The notes beneath the pieces were generated by a model. It was not told the origin of the DNA. It saw nothing but the letters and a program-made list of their open reading frames with translations, and did no database searches. The translations under genes were made by a program, and so were the position numbers. From NCBI RefSeq assembly GCF_021650935.1, contig NZ_CP091244.1, positions 744,001-808,000 on the forward strand: a stretch of DNA of 64,000 nucleotides. Reading direction: 5' to 3'. Numbering within the stretch: the first letter of the stretch is position 1; each line of letters begins with the position of its first letter. Source of the DNA: Thiothrix winogradskyi. GTDB taxonomy: Bacteria > Pseudomonadota > Gammaproteobacteria > Thiotrichales > Thiotrichaceae. Below are positions 16,046-24,595 of the stretch, one piece after another.

Positions 16046-17867
16046 ATTTGATCCACTGCCCCATGGTGGCGAGCATCACATTGAGATCAATCGGCTTGGC
16101 AATGTGATCATTCATGCCGACTTCGATGACTTTTTCCTTATCGCCTTCCATCGCATTGGCAGTCAAGGCAATTATCGGCAGGTGCTTGAACTTGGCTTGC
16201 TGGCGAATCTGGCGCGTGGCTTCGTAGCCATCCATCACCGGCATCTGACAATCCATCAATACCCCGTCGAACTCACTGGATGCCAGACGATCCAACGCTT
16301 CCTGACCATTGTTGGCGGCTTCAACAATCAGCCCACTCATTTCCAACAGTGCGATGGCAATCTCTTGGTTGATTTCGTTGTCTTCTACCACCAGAATTCT
16401 TGCCCCCTGCAACCGGGCGATGGTCTCGGCTAGACTGGTTGGGGCATCCGGCTGTACCGCAATACTGGTGTTTGTTTGCTCCTGCACTTCCACCGTGAAA
16501 TGGAAGGTGCTGCCTGTGCCGAACTCACTTTCAATCCAAATATTGCCATTCATCATTTCAACGAGCTGCTTTGAAATGGCTAATCCCAGCCCTGTTCCCC
16601 CGTACTTGCGCGTGGTGGAATCGTCCGCTTGTGAGAAGGGCTGGAAAAGCCGCGCCTGTTGTTCCGGCGTTAAACCAATGCCGTTATCCTTGACGTAAAA
16701 GTGCAGCAACACGGATTCTGCACGGCGTTCTGCCAGTGTTACTGCTAGTGATACCTCACCACCAAACCCGGTAAATTTAACGCCATTATTGCCAAGGTTC
16801 AGCAGAATTTGCCGCAACCGTAAGGGATCACCGATCAGATTGGTGGAAAATAGGTTGGAGTCGATGTGCAATGTCAGCGTTTGCCCCTTTCCTGATGCAC
16901 TGGGTTCGAGCAGTGCGGCAAGATTGTCGAACAACTCTTGCAAACAGAAACCGGTACTTTCCAGATTCAACTTGCCGGATTCGATCTTGGAGACATCCAG
17001 AATATCGTTGAGAATGCCCAGCAGATTTTTGGCGGAACGGTGTACTTTTTCGAGGTAGTCACGCTGTGTTAGCGATAAATCGGTTTGCAGCGCTAACTGT
17101 GCCATGCCCATGATACCGTTCATTGGCGTGCGAATCTCATGGCTCATATTGGCAAGAAAGTTGCTCTTTGCGAGGGATGCCGCTTCGGCTACATCCCTGG
17201 CTTGCAACAATTCGGCTTCGGATTGTTGCAATGAGGTGATTTGCTGTTGAATGATTTCCCGGCTATCACGACTTTGTAACAGCGTGCCGACCAACTGGCA
17301 AAACACGGTGAATGATCCGGTGAGTTCCTTGACAGGGGTATCGTACAACCGATGGTTTTGCACCGAGACCATACCCAGCACCAAGCCTTGCAGTTGATTA
17401 CGGGCATTGACCAGCGGATTGATCAGCAGCAAGTAGATGCCGAGTGGCAATAAATCTGCCTGATTGTGGTAAACCAGTGGTTTTTTTGGCGGGGAACATG
17501 CAGCGGAAAAACCGTGCTCACCCAGCCATGCTGCAAATAGCCCCCAATCCACCGTCTCGTCCAACGACGTGGAAATCGCAACCGGTTGGAGAGACAAGTT
17601 GCCATCGGCAGTAAATAGCCAAACGACCCCTGTCTCCAGTTCAAACATATCGACAATGGCTTCGGCAGCAGTTTCGGCAAACTGCGTCATATCAGCTTGT
17701 CTGAGAAGCTGCTGACTGTAGCTGTAGATCGCCTCAAACCGCGCCAGCTCCCGCTCCAGGCGGTAGCCGGTATCAATCAGTTTTTGCTCAACTAAAGAAA
17801 ACGATGACTTGCGGCGAAGCGCCTCGTATTTGTTTTTTAAGTCAAGGTACTCTTGTTCGCTTACCAT
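16035..17867 (-). CDS. Hybrid sensor histidine kinase/response regulator
   Basis: 610 residues, with no transmembrane segment, so cytoplasmic. Order: short coiled coil, GAF-like sensor (about 45-205), a second coiled coil, HisKA with phosphoacceptor His243 (MSHEIRTPMNG), HATPase_c with N box (NLGNNGVKFT), G1 (DNGIGL) and G2 (GGTGLGLAI), then a receiver domain with phosphoacceptor Asp539 (LMDCQMPVMDGYE). There is no HPt or output domain, so phosphate must pass to another protein. It starts 13 bp after the FIST gene stop; FIST proteins commonly supply the sensory input for such kinases. Confidence 0.93.
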   Translation of the reverse strand: MVSEQEYLDLKNKYEALRRKSSFSLVEQKLIDTGYRLERELARFEAIYSYSQQLLRQADMTQFAETAAEAIVDMFELETGVVWLFTADGNLSLQPVAISTSLDETVDWGLFAAWLGEHGFSAACSPPKKPLVYHNQADLLPLGIYLLLINPLVNARNQLQGLVLGMVSVQNHRLYDTPVKELTGSFTVFCQLVGTLLQSRDSREIIQQQITSLQQSEAELLQARDVAEAASLAKSNFLANMSHEIRTPMNGIMGMAQLALQTDLSLTQRDYLEKVHRSAKNLLGILNDILDVSKIESGKLNLESTGFCLQELFDNLAALLEPSASGKGQTLTLHIDSNLFSTNLIGDPLRLRQILLNLGNNGVKFTGFGGEVSLAVTLAERRAESVLLHFYVKDNGIGLTPEQQARLFQPFSQADDSTTRKYGGTGLGLAISKQLVEMMNGNIWIESEFGTGSTFHFTVEVQEQTNTSIAVQPDAPTSLAETIARLQGARILVVEDNEINQEIAIALLEMSGLIVEAANNGQEALDRLASSEFDGVLMDCQMPVMDGYEATRQIRQQAKFKHLPIIALTANAMEGDKEKVIEVGMNDHIAKPIDLNVMLATMGQWIKLGA

Positions 17868-17880
17868 AGTGTCAAGTTAT

Positions 17881-19080
17881 TTAGCGGCGGTATAGCGCAT
17901 AAATGGCGGTCGTATAGTTATGATAAGTGTTCGCGCCGCCAAGCTTGGCGAATTCACCGAACCCGTAAATACCCAGCCAGGGCGGTACTTCACCATCGCG
18001 GGAAAGTGGATGCTGCATACAGTATACCAATTCATCCTTGATCACTTTTGAGAACAAAAAGCGACCCCGTGCCAGACAGTCAGCGTGGAATACCGCTACG
18101 GGTGTCCGACCGTTGCCCTGTTCCACGAACCATTCCATCATCCGGTTCATTTCGGAAAAAATGAGTTCCTCGTCTCTGACCGTCAGCCATAGCTTGGTGC
18201 CTTCGGGGCATTCAGTGGTGTAGTAAAGCACGCCATCGTCACTGCGCTTGGTCACAACCCGCAGGATGTGATCGTTGCCGTATTCCTTTTTGAGATGCTC
18301 CGGCAATTCTTCTGCCAGTGCGCCAATGGGAATGGTATCGCCGCAGGTTGCCGAGGCGGGTAAGCCAAGGCGCTCGGTATACACTTCCCAAGCGGGGCGA
18401 CCATCCAGCTCGATAATGCGTTGCCCTTCAGCGCGGGTCACTTCCATCGGTTCGCCTGTTGCCAGAAAACCGTGCGTTGCGCGAGTCACCACTTCCAGCG
18501 TCGGGTCAGCAAACCCCACCGCCAATGCGGCATGTTCATAGACCTGATTGTCCAGAAACTGAAAACTGATGACCCCTTTCATATTGTCGGCGGAAGTCGC
18601 TCCGAAAATGGTCACACCGGAACCCAATTGTGATTCGATGCCCGCAATACAGCTATCATTGGCAATATCGATCCCTGAGGCAATGAAATAGACCATATTG
18701 ATGCCAGGATGCTGCGCCTTGAGTTGACGACCCAGTTCCTGACCCTTTTCGTAGGAGTTATTGCCAAGGATACCATCGACATGCGCCACCGAGATTTCCT
18801 CTGGCGCACCCCGAACCGCCATAATGGCGACATCTTTCATTGACTCGCTAACGCCTTCTTTACCCACGATACCGCAGCACGACGCGCCGACAATGCGGGC
18901 GCTGGGAGCCATTTCATGGGCTTGATCGAGGAGGTGCTGAAAGTTATGCCCCATCGACGAATAGATCACGAGCAAATCACAATCGGTGGCGTGCCCTTCA
19001 CCGAAGGCAGCCTCCATGCATTCCGTGATGGCGCGTTTGGAATTCACCATGCGGGTGCTTGCAGAATGGAAACTTAGCAT
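17881..19080 (-). CDS. FIST domain sensory protein
   Basis: 399 residues with FIST_N (roughly 25-220, containing LVIYSSMGHNFQHLL and GASCCGIVGKEGV) followed by FIST_C (about 225-370, with the CLARGRFLF motif). FIST domains are predicted small-ligand sensors, possibly of amino acids, and are frequent beside signalling genes. I start it at 19080 because AAGGAG lies eight bases upstream; the frame is open to 19212. It is transcribed directly ahead of the hybrid kinase, so the pair probably forms one sensory module. Confidence 0.88.
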   Translation of the reverse strand: MLSFHSASTRMVNSKRAITECMEAAFGEGHATDCDLLVIYSSMGHNFQHLLDQAHEMAPSARIVGASCCGIVGKEGVSESMKDVAIMAVRGAPEEISVAHVDGILGNNSYEKGQELGRQLKAQHPGINMVYFIASGIDIANDSCIAGIESQLGSGVTIFGATSADNMKGVISFQFLDNQVYEHAALAVGFADPTLEVVTRATHGFLATGEPMEVTRAEGQRIIELDGRPAWEVYTERLGLPASATCGDTIPIGALAEELPEHLKKEYGNDHILRVVTKRSDDGVLYYTTECPEGTKLWLTVRDEELIFSEMNRMMEWFVEQGNGRTPVAVFHADCLARGRFLFSKVIKDELVYCMQHPLSRDGEVPPWLGIYGFGEFAKLGGANTYHNYTTAIYALYRR

Positions 19081-19255
19081 AATCACACTCCTTATTATTT
19101 TCGGAATTTTCGGAATCCAACCCTGACAGGGACTCTCCCCTGAGCAGGAAGAGGCTTTCAGTTTACGCTGAAACAGACGTTCGTTTGGCTTTTGCTGACA
19201 AGCGGTTAGCAAAAGTTAGCCTCAGAACCACTGCCATTTTCTATTTTCAGAAGGC

Positions 19256-19271
19256 GATAGCAATGCTATCA
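19256..19271. promoter_or_regulatory. Candidate FitA-type operator
   Basis: GATAGC-AAT-GCTATC is a perfect inverted repeat 35 bp upstream of the antitoxin start. The right half TGCTATCA matches the half-site I recall for the gonococcal FitAB operator. Autorepression by the antitoxin-toxin complex is expected. Confidence 0.5.
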
Positions 19272-19305
19272 TTGAACCATCAAGATCAACATGATGGTGA
19301 CAACC

Positions 19306-19539
19306 ATGGCTAATCTCATTGTAAGAAACATTAGCGATGAAATCGCTCAAGCATTAAAGATGCACGCCAGTCGTATGGGGATCAGTGCAGAAGCTGCCCA
19401 CCGTCAAATTCTGGAACAGGTACTGATGCGCCCCAAAAAGAAAAGTTTCCTAGAGTTGTTGAAAGAGATGCCGAATGTCGGCAGAGACAGCGACTTTGAA
19501 CGGATTCAAAATGATGTAGCACCAGAAGTGTTTAGCTGA
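19306..19539 (+). CDS. FitA-like ribbon-helix-helix antitoxin
   Basis: 77 residues from the ATG at 19306 (MANLIVRNISDEIAQALKMHA), the usual FitA N-terminus; in-frame ATGs at 19291 and 19294 would add five or four residues. The N-terminal ribbon-helix-helix binds the operator and the C-terminal tail (SFLELLKEMPNVGRDSDFER) should block the toxin. It overlaps the toxin start by one base. The inverted repeat at 19256 supports autoregulation. Confidence 0.85.
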   Translation: MANLIVRNISDEIAQALKMHASRMGISAEAAHRQILEQVLMRPKKKSFLELLKEMPNVGRDSDFERIQNDVAPEVFS

Positions 19540-19982
19540 TGTATTTACTGGACACGAATGTTATCAGCGAACTACGCAAAAAAGAGCGGATGAATCCCGG
19601 TGTGGCGCGATTTGTAACGCAAGCCCAAGCACAGGGTTCTGTCTGTTACCTCAGTGTGATTACGCTAGGTGAGTTACGCCGGGGCATTGACCTGATTTAC
19701 CATCGCGGTGATCAGGAACAAGCCACCATACTGGAACGCTGGTTAACAACCGTGCTTGAAGAGTACAGCGAACAGGTTCTGGATTTCGGCAGAGAAGAAG
19801 CCCAACTGTGGGGGCATTTACGTGTACCACACCCTGAAAATGCGTTGGATAAACAAATTGCCGCCACTGCACTGATTCATGATCTGATACTCGTCACCCG
19901 AAATACCAAAGATTTTCAGTCAACTCGTGTCAAACTCTATAACCCGTTTGATACCACTACTTCTCCTCCAACTCCACCGTAA
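19539..19982 (+). CDS. FitB/VapC-like PIN-domain ribonuclease toxin
   Basis: 147 residues. PIN domain with conserved acids: Asp5 in LLDTNVISE, Glu in TLGELRRGI, the later LDKQIAATAL, and the terminal VTRNTKDF. This matches the FitB subgroup. The start overlaps the antitoxin stop (TGATG), typical of toxin-antitoxin pairs. The C-terminus runs 26 bp into the convergent oxidoreductase gene, giving a proline/threonine tail that may be acquired. Confidence 0.88.
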   Translation: MYLLDTNVISELRKKERMNPGVARFVTQAQAQGSVCYLSVITLGELRRGIDLIYHRGDQEQATILERWLTTVLEEYSEQVLDFGREEAQLWGHLRVPHPENALDKQIAATALIHDLILVTRNTKDFQSTRVKLYNPFDTTTSPPTPP

Positions 19983-21588
19983 TTGCCCCGCACGGACATT
20001 CTTCCGCACACAGCCCACAACCCTTGCAGTAGTCGTAGTTGAACGCAAACCGCTTGCCCGCCCCCAGCTTGATCACCGCGCTATCCGGGCAGACCCCGTA
20101 GCAATTGTCGCACTCGAAGCAATTACCACACGACAAGCAGCGCCGCGCTTCAAACAGGGCATTGCTTTCATCCAGCCCGCCGACCACTTCGTCAAACGTG
20201 GACTGGCGGCGGATAATGTCCAGCACCGGGCGCACAGTCTTTTCCGCATCGGCGTAATACCAGGTGTTGAGGCGCTCAAAGGTGGCAGGCTCATGCTTGG
20301 GTGCAGGCTGGTAACATTCGCCACGCAACCAGGCATCAATCGCCCGCGCCGCCTTCTTGCCATGCCCGACCGCCACCGTCACGGTGCGCTCAGAACCTGC
20401 CACCATGTCGCCACCCGCAAACACGCCGTCATGGCTGGTCATCATTACCGCATCGGTTTGCACGCTATCCCACTTCATGGTCAGATTGGGAATGTGTTCC
20501 AGCAAGGTCTGTTCCACGTTCTGCCCCAACGCCAGCACTACCGAATCGGCAGGCAAAGTCTCGAATTCGCCGGTCGGCTGCGGGAAACCTTTCGCATCCA
20601 ACGCCATTTTCTCAATGGTGATGCTGCCTTCTCCCGCCTCGGTGATGGTGGAAAGCCATTTCAGCTTCACGCCTTCTTCCAGCGCTTCTTTCACCTCGAA
20701 ATCGTGGGCGGGCATTTTGTCGCGGGTACGGCGGTAGACGATGATGGACTCTTCCGCCCCCAGCCGTTTGGCGGTACGTGCCACGTCGATGGCAGTATTG
20801 CCGCCACCGTATATCACCACCTTGCGCCCCAGCAAGGGCTGGCTGTCTTCGACTTCGTGCAGCACGCTGACCGCATCGGTAATGTGGCTGGCATCACCCG
20901 CCGGGATGTAGGCACGCTTGGCAATCCCCGCGCCAATGCCGAGGAAAACCGCGTCGAAACCTTCCGCCGCCTGCATTGCCAACACATCATCCACGCGGGT
21001 ATCAAGGCGCAACTCCACCCCCATGTCCACAATGCGCTGCACTTCGGCATCCAGCACCTGACGCGGCAAACGGTAGCGCGGAATGCCGTAACGCATCATG
21101 CCGCCCGCCGCCGTTTCCGCCTCAACGATGGTCACGCCATGCCCCATACGGCGCAAATGGTAGGCAGCGGACAAACCCGCAGGCCCCGAACCGACCACCA
21201 GCACGCGCTTGCCGCTGTCGCTTGTAGGTTTGGCGAATGCCCAGCCCTGTTTCAGCGCTTCGTCGCCGAGGAAGCGTTCGACCGCATTAATGCCAACCGC
21301 TGCATCCAGTTGCCCACGATTGCACGCGCCTTCGCAAGGGTGGTAACACACCCGCCCCATGATCGCAGGCAGCGGGTTGTTTTCAGTCAGGGAACGCCAA
21401 GCCGCTTCATAATTGCCCGATTCGGCATGGAACAGCCAGTTCTGGATATTCTCCCCCGCCGGACAAGTCGCATTGCAAGGTGGCAAACGGTCAACGTACA
21501 CCGGGCGTTTGCTGCGCCATGAGCCAGTGTGGTTGGCAAGGCTGGTATTTTTATCCAGCGTAATCGCGAATGGCTTATCAATACTCAT
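19957..21588 (-). CDS. GltD-like NAD(P)H flavoprotein fused to a 2[4Fe-4S] ferredoxin, 2-oxoacid oxidoreductase delta-type subunit
   Basis: 543 residues. The N-terminal Fe-S helical domain (CNATCPAG, CHPCEGACNRG) and two dinucleotide folds (VVGSGPAGLSAAYHLRR for FAD, VVIYGGGNTAIDVART for NAD(P)H) match glutamate synthase small subunits and NfnB. The last 60 residues form a ferredoxin domain with two clusters (CLSCGNCFECDNCYGVCPD and CKGCGLCAEECP), as in PorD. It overlaps the beta-subunit gene by 4 bp and is last in the operon. The fusion suggests electrons from 2-oxoacid oxidation go to NAD(P), or that NADPH drives the reverse reaction; direction is inference. Confidence 0.85.
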   Translation of the reverse strand: MSIDKPFAITLDKNTSLANHTGSWRSKRPVYVDRLPPCNATCPAGENIQNWLFHAESGNYEAAWRSLTENNPLPAIMGRVCYHPCEGACNRGQLDAAVGINAVERFLGDEALKQGWAFAKPTSDSGKRVLVVGSGPAGLSAAYHLRRMGHGVTIVEAETAAGGMMRYGIPRYRLPRQVLDAEVQRIVDMGVELRLDTRVDDVLAMQAAEGFDAVFLGIGAGIAKRAYIPAGDASHITDAVSVLHEVEDSQPLLGRKVVIYGGGNTAIDVARTAKRLGAEESIIVYRRTRDKMPAHDFEVKEALEEGVKLKWLSTITEAGEGSITIEKMALDAKGFPQPTGEFETLPADSVVLALGQNVEQTLLEHIPNLTMKWDSVQTDAVMMTSHDGVFAGGDMVAGSERTVTVAVGHGKKAARAIDAWLRGECYQPAPKHEPATFERLNTWYYADAEKTVRPVLDIIRRQSTFDEVVGGLDESNALFEARRCLSCGNCFECDNCYGVCPDSAVIKLGAGKRFAFNYDYCKGCGLCAEECPCGAITVELEEK

Positions 21589-22604
21589 ACAGCAGCCCCT
21601 CCGGTATTTAATGAGGATTTTTCCAGCAATTTGAAGCGGCGGATATTGCGGTCGGCAATCGCCTGCAATTGCGCAATCACCGCCACCTGCTTGGGATTGC
21701 GGAACAGATGGGCGAAGCGTTTTTGCAGCTTCAGATAATCCTCCACCGGCACTTGTTCGCGGATGGCGCGATGCCCGGTCATTTCGCCATGTTCGGCCTC
21801 AAACACCGGGAACAGGCCGGACTCAATCGCCAGCCGCGCCAGCTTGATGGTGTGTGCCGGGTCTGCGCCCCAACCCAGCGGGCATGGCACATGGATGTGG
21901 ATGTAACGCGCCCCGTGGATGCTCATCGCCTTGGTGACTTTGGCTTCCAGATCGCGCAAATCGGCGACGGATGCAGTCGCCACGTAGGGGATTTCATGCG
22001 CCATCGCAATCAGCGGCACGCTCTTGCCCTTGCCGAACACATTGCCGTTGGGGTGTTGCCCGACCGGCACGGTGGTGGCAGTACGGGCGGCAGGTGGGGT
22101 GGCGGACGAGCGTTGCACCCCGGTGTTCATGTAGGCTTCGTTGTCGTAGCAGATGTACAACACGTCATCGTTGCGCTCAAACATCCCCGACAGGCAGCCG
22201 AAACCGATGTCAGTTGTGCCGCCGTCGCCGCCCTGCGCCAGTACGCGGGTGGTTTTGCCCTTGACCCGCTGCGCCGCCGCGACACCCGTGGCGACTGCGG
22301 CAGTGTTGCCGAACAGCGAATGTATCCACGGCAATTGCCAAGAAGATTCGGGGTACGGGGTGGAAAAGACTTCGAGGCAGCCGGTGGCGTTGCAGGCAAT
22401 CAGATCATTGCCAGCGGCACGCATGGCTGCGTCCACCGCAAAGCGTGCGCCCAGCGCTTCGCCGCAGCCCTGACAGGCGCGATGCCCGGAATTGAGCGCG
22501 TTGGTGCGCTGCATCCCCGCCTGCACGCTGCGTTCTTGCTCGCTCAGCAGGCGATTGCCGACGGTAAAGGTGTCGGTCTGGTAAAACTTGATGGTGGTTT
22601 CCAT
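21585..22604 (-). CDS. 2-oxoacid:ferredoxin oxidoreductase, beta (TPP-binding) subunit
   Basis: 339 residues. The thiamine pyrophosphate site is clear: GGDGGTTDIGFG followed by DNEAYMNTG. Cysteines for the proximal [4Fe-4S] cluster lie in RACQGCGEALG, in NATGCLEV and further on. The ATG at 22604 (METTIKFYQTD) is preferred; the longer open frame upstream reads antisense-like sequence over the alpha gene. Pyruvate is the likeliest substrate because the pattern matches four-subunit POR, but other 2-oxoacids cannot be excluded. It lies 10 bp after the alpha gene. Confidence 0.88.
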   Translation of the reverse strand: METTIKFYQTDTFTVGNRLLSEQERSVQAGMQRTNALNSGHRACQGCGEALGARFAVDAAMRAAGNDLIACNATGCLEVFSTPYPESSWQLPWIHSLFGNTAAVATGVAAAQRVKGKTTRVLAQGGDGGTTDIGFGCLSGMFERNDDVLYICYDNEAYMNTGVQRSSATPPAARTATTVPVGQHPNGNVFGKGKSVPLIAMAHEIPYVATASVADLRDLEAKVTKAMSIHGARYIHIHVPCPLGWGADPAHTIKLARLAIESGLFPVFEAEHGEMTGHRAIREQVPVEDYLKLQKRFAHLFRNPKQVAVIAQLQAIADRNIRRFKLLEKSSLNTGGAAV

Positions 22605-22614
22605 GCTTGTTCTC

Positions 22615-23868
22615 CTAGCGAATCTGACTGGCGACAGTGCCGACACTGTGCAGGATGTTTTCCGCAATCGGCCCGGAACGGCGTCCGGCTTCCATGCGGG
22701 CGATTTCCTCGTGGACGACATCGTGCTTGAGGTCGAGGAATTCCAGCCGTTCCAGATAGCCTGAATCCGCCCGGTGGAACAACTTGCGCAAGGAATCGCG
22801 AGTAATCGGTCTGCCGCCCAAGCCTGCCACCACGGTATGCACCGGCTTGTGCAAGCCTGCCACTGCCATTTGCACGTCGGTGGCAACGATGCCGCCAATG
22901 CCCAGCGCGAGGGATTTTTCCACTACTACAATGCGTTTGGCGTGTTCCAGCGCACTGCGTACTGCCTTGTGCGGGAACGGGCGGTAGGTGCAAATCGCCA
23001 GCGAGCCGATCGACATGCCTGCCTCTCGCAACTCATCCACTACATCCTTGATTGTGCCGTTGACCGAGCCGAGTGCGACCACGATGGTGTCGGCGTCTTC
23101 GCTGCGGTACGGTTTGACCAGCCCGCCGGAATCGCGCCCGAATTGCTCCTGGAAGGCTTCCGCCAATTCGGGGATCAGCCCCAATGCCTGCATCTGCTTG
23201 TAATGGGCGAGGTAGCGCACTTCCATAAAGGCTTCCGGCCCCACCATCGCGCCAATGGTGACGGGGTTAATGGGGTCAAGAAGTTGGCGCGGCTCGAACG
23301 GTGGCAGGTAAGCATCCACCTGCTCCTGCGCGGGAATATCCACTCGCTCATAAGCGTGGGTGAGGATGAAGCCATCCACGCACACCATCACCGGCACGGA
23401 AAGCTCTTCCGCCAGCCGGAATGCTTGAATGTGCAAATCGACCGCTTCCTGATTGGTTTCGGCGTAGAGCTGAATCCAGCCGGAATCGCGCATCGACAGG
23501 CTGTCCTGATGGTCGTTCCAGATATTGATCGGCGCACCGATAGCGCGGTTGCCAATGGTCATCACGATGGGTAAACCAAGGCCGGAGGCGTTGTAAACCG
23601 CTTCCGCCATGAACAGCAAGCCCTGGCTGGCGGTGGCGGTGTAAGCCCGCGCTCCGGCAGCACTGGCACCGATGGCGACTGACAGCGCGGCGAATTCGGA
23701 TTCGACATTGATGAATTCACAGGGCTGGATTTCGCCACGATCCACCATTTGCCCCAGACCTTCCACAATGTGGGTCTGCGGGGTGATGGGGTAAGCGCAA
23801 ATCACTTCCGGGCGGCACAGGCCGATGGCTTCGGCGATGGCTTGGGAGCCTTCGATCTGTTTCAGCAT
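22615..23868 (-). CDS. 2-oxoacid:ferredoxin oxidoreductase, alpha subunit
   Basis: 417 residues, the usual PorA length. The N-terminal pyrimidine-binding domain contains AYPITPQTHIVE, INVESEFAALSVAIGASAAGAR and TATASQGLLFMAEAVYNASGLGLPIVM. The C-terminal transketolase-C-like domain includes VALGSVNGTIKDVVDELRE. It overlaps the gamma gene by 7 bp. Together with the gamma, beta and fused delta subunits it makes acetyl-CoA and CO2 from pyruvate and CoA, or the reverse. Confidence 0.9.
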   Translation of the reverse strand: MLKQIEGSQAIAEAIGLCRPEVICAYPITPQTHIVEGLGQMVDRGEIQPCEFINVESEFAALSVAIGASAAGARAYTATASQGLLFMAEAVYNASGLGLPIVMTIGNRAIGAPINIWNDHQDSLSMRDSGWIQLYAETNQEAVDLHIQAFRLAEELSVPVMVCVDGFILTHAYERVDIPAQEQVDAYLPPFEPRQLLDPINPVTIGAMVGPEAFMEVRYLAHYKQMQALGLIPELAEAFQEQFGRDSGGLVKPYRSEDADTIVVALGSVNGTIKDVVDELREAGMSIGSLAICTYRPFPHKAVRSALEHAKRIVVVEKSLALGIGGIVATDVQMAVAGLHKPVHTVVAGLGGRPITRDSLRKLFHRADSGYLERLEFLDLKHDVVHEEIARMEAGRRSGPIAENILHSVGTVASQIR

Positions 23869-24443
23869 GGTTTTCCTCCCGGTAGGGTCGCCTGTACTTG
23901 GGCAAAGGCAGCTTGTGCGGCGGCGATATTCTGTTCGGCAATCTTGCCACTGAATTTTTGGCGGATGGCGGCTTGCAACGCTTCCATCTGGATCAGTCCG
24001 GTGAGCGCGGCAAAACCACCCAGCAAGGCGGCATTGGGCAACGGACGACCGATGTACTTGAGAGCCAGTTCGCTGGCGGGGATGACGCTGATGCGTTCGC
24101 CGGGGTGTGTCTGCAAAAAGGTGTCCAGCCCCAGTTCGCTTAGCGAATGGTTGGAATTGATGAGGATGTAACCGCGTTCCGCCAGCCCTTCAAACAGGTT
24201 GACCTGATGCAACAGACCGGGGTCTTGAATGATCAGCGCGTCGGGGGTGAGGACGGGTTCACGCAGGCGGATTTCCTTATCGTCGATGCGGCAAAACGCC
24301 ATGACGGGTGCGCCCATGCGCTCGGAGCCGAAGCTGGGAAAGGCTTGTGAATGTTTGCCTTCGACAAAGGCGGCGATGGAGAGCATTTCGGCGGCAGTGA
24401 CAACGCCCTGCCCACCACGCCCGTGGATTCTGACTTGAAACAT
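23862..24443 (-). CDS. 2-oxoacid:ferredoxin oxidoreductase, gamma subunit
   Basis: 193 residues with the CoA-binding-region motif RIHGRGGQGVVTAAEML at the N-terminus and FPSFGSERMGAPV, both diagnostic of PorC/KorC-type gamma subunits. It is the first gene of a four-gene minus-strand operon in the order gamma, alpha, beta, delta fusion, with overlaps or short gaps throughout. The enzyme is oxygen-sensitive in many organisms; its presence beside a complete pyruvate dehydrogenase operon at 58-64 kb suggests use under low oxygen. Confidence 0.9.
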   Translation of the reverse strand: MFQVRIHGRGGQGVVTAAEMLSIAAFVEGKHSQAFPSFGSERMGAPVMAFCRIDDKEIRLREPVLTPDALIIQDPGLLHQVNLFEGLAERGYILINSNHSLSELGLDTFLQTHPGERISVIPASELALKYIGRPLPNAALLGGFAALTGLIQMEALQAAIRQKFSGKIAEQNIAAAQAAFAQVQATLPGGKPC

Positions 24444-24595
24444 GCGGTGCTTCCTCTCATGCGGGAAAACGGTGTGGTTTTATTATTTGCGGTTAGCCTA
24501 GCAGTGTTGCGCGGGGATTTGCTTGATGGATGTCGGGAAAACGGTGAATAGCTTCACTATACTCAAAGGGATGGCGCGTTTTGGCGGAGGTTTCG

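Noticed and set aside
19927..21522. 531-codon plus-strand open frame opposite the GltD-ferredoxin fusion gene
   Set aside because: It is the antisense shadow of a G+C-rich gene with complete motifs on the minus strand; the frame lacks recognisable domains and is rich in His, Arg and Gln.
21669..22730. 353-codon plus-strand open frame opposite the beta and alpha subunit genes
   Set aside because: Spans the junction of two well-identified minus-strand genes and has no family features.
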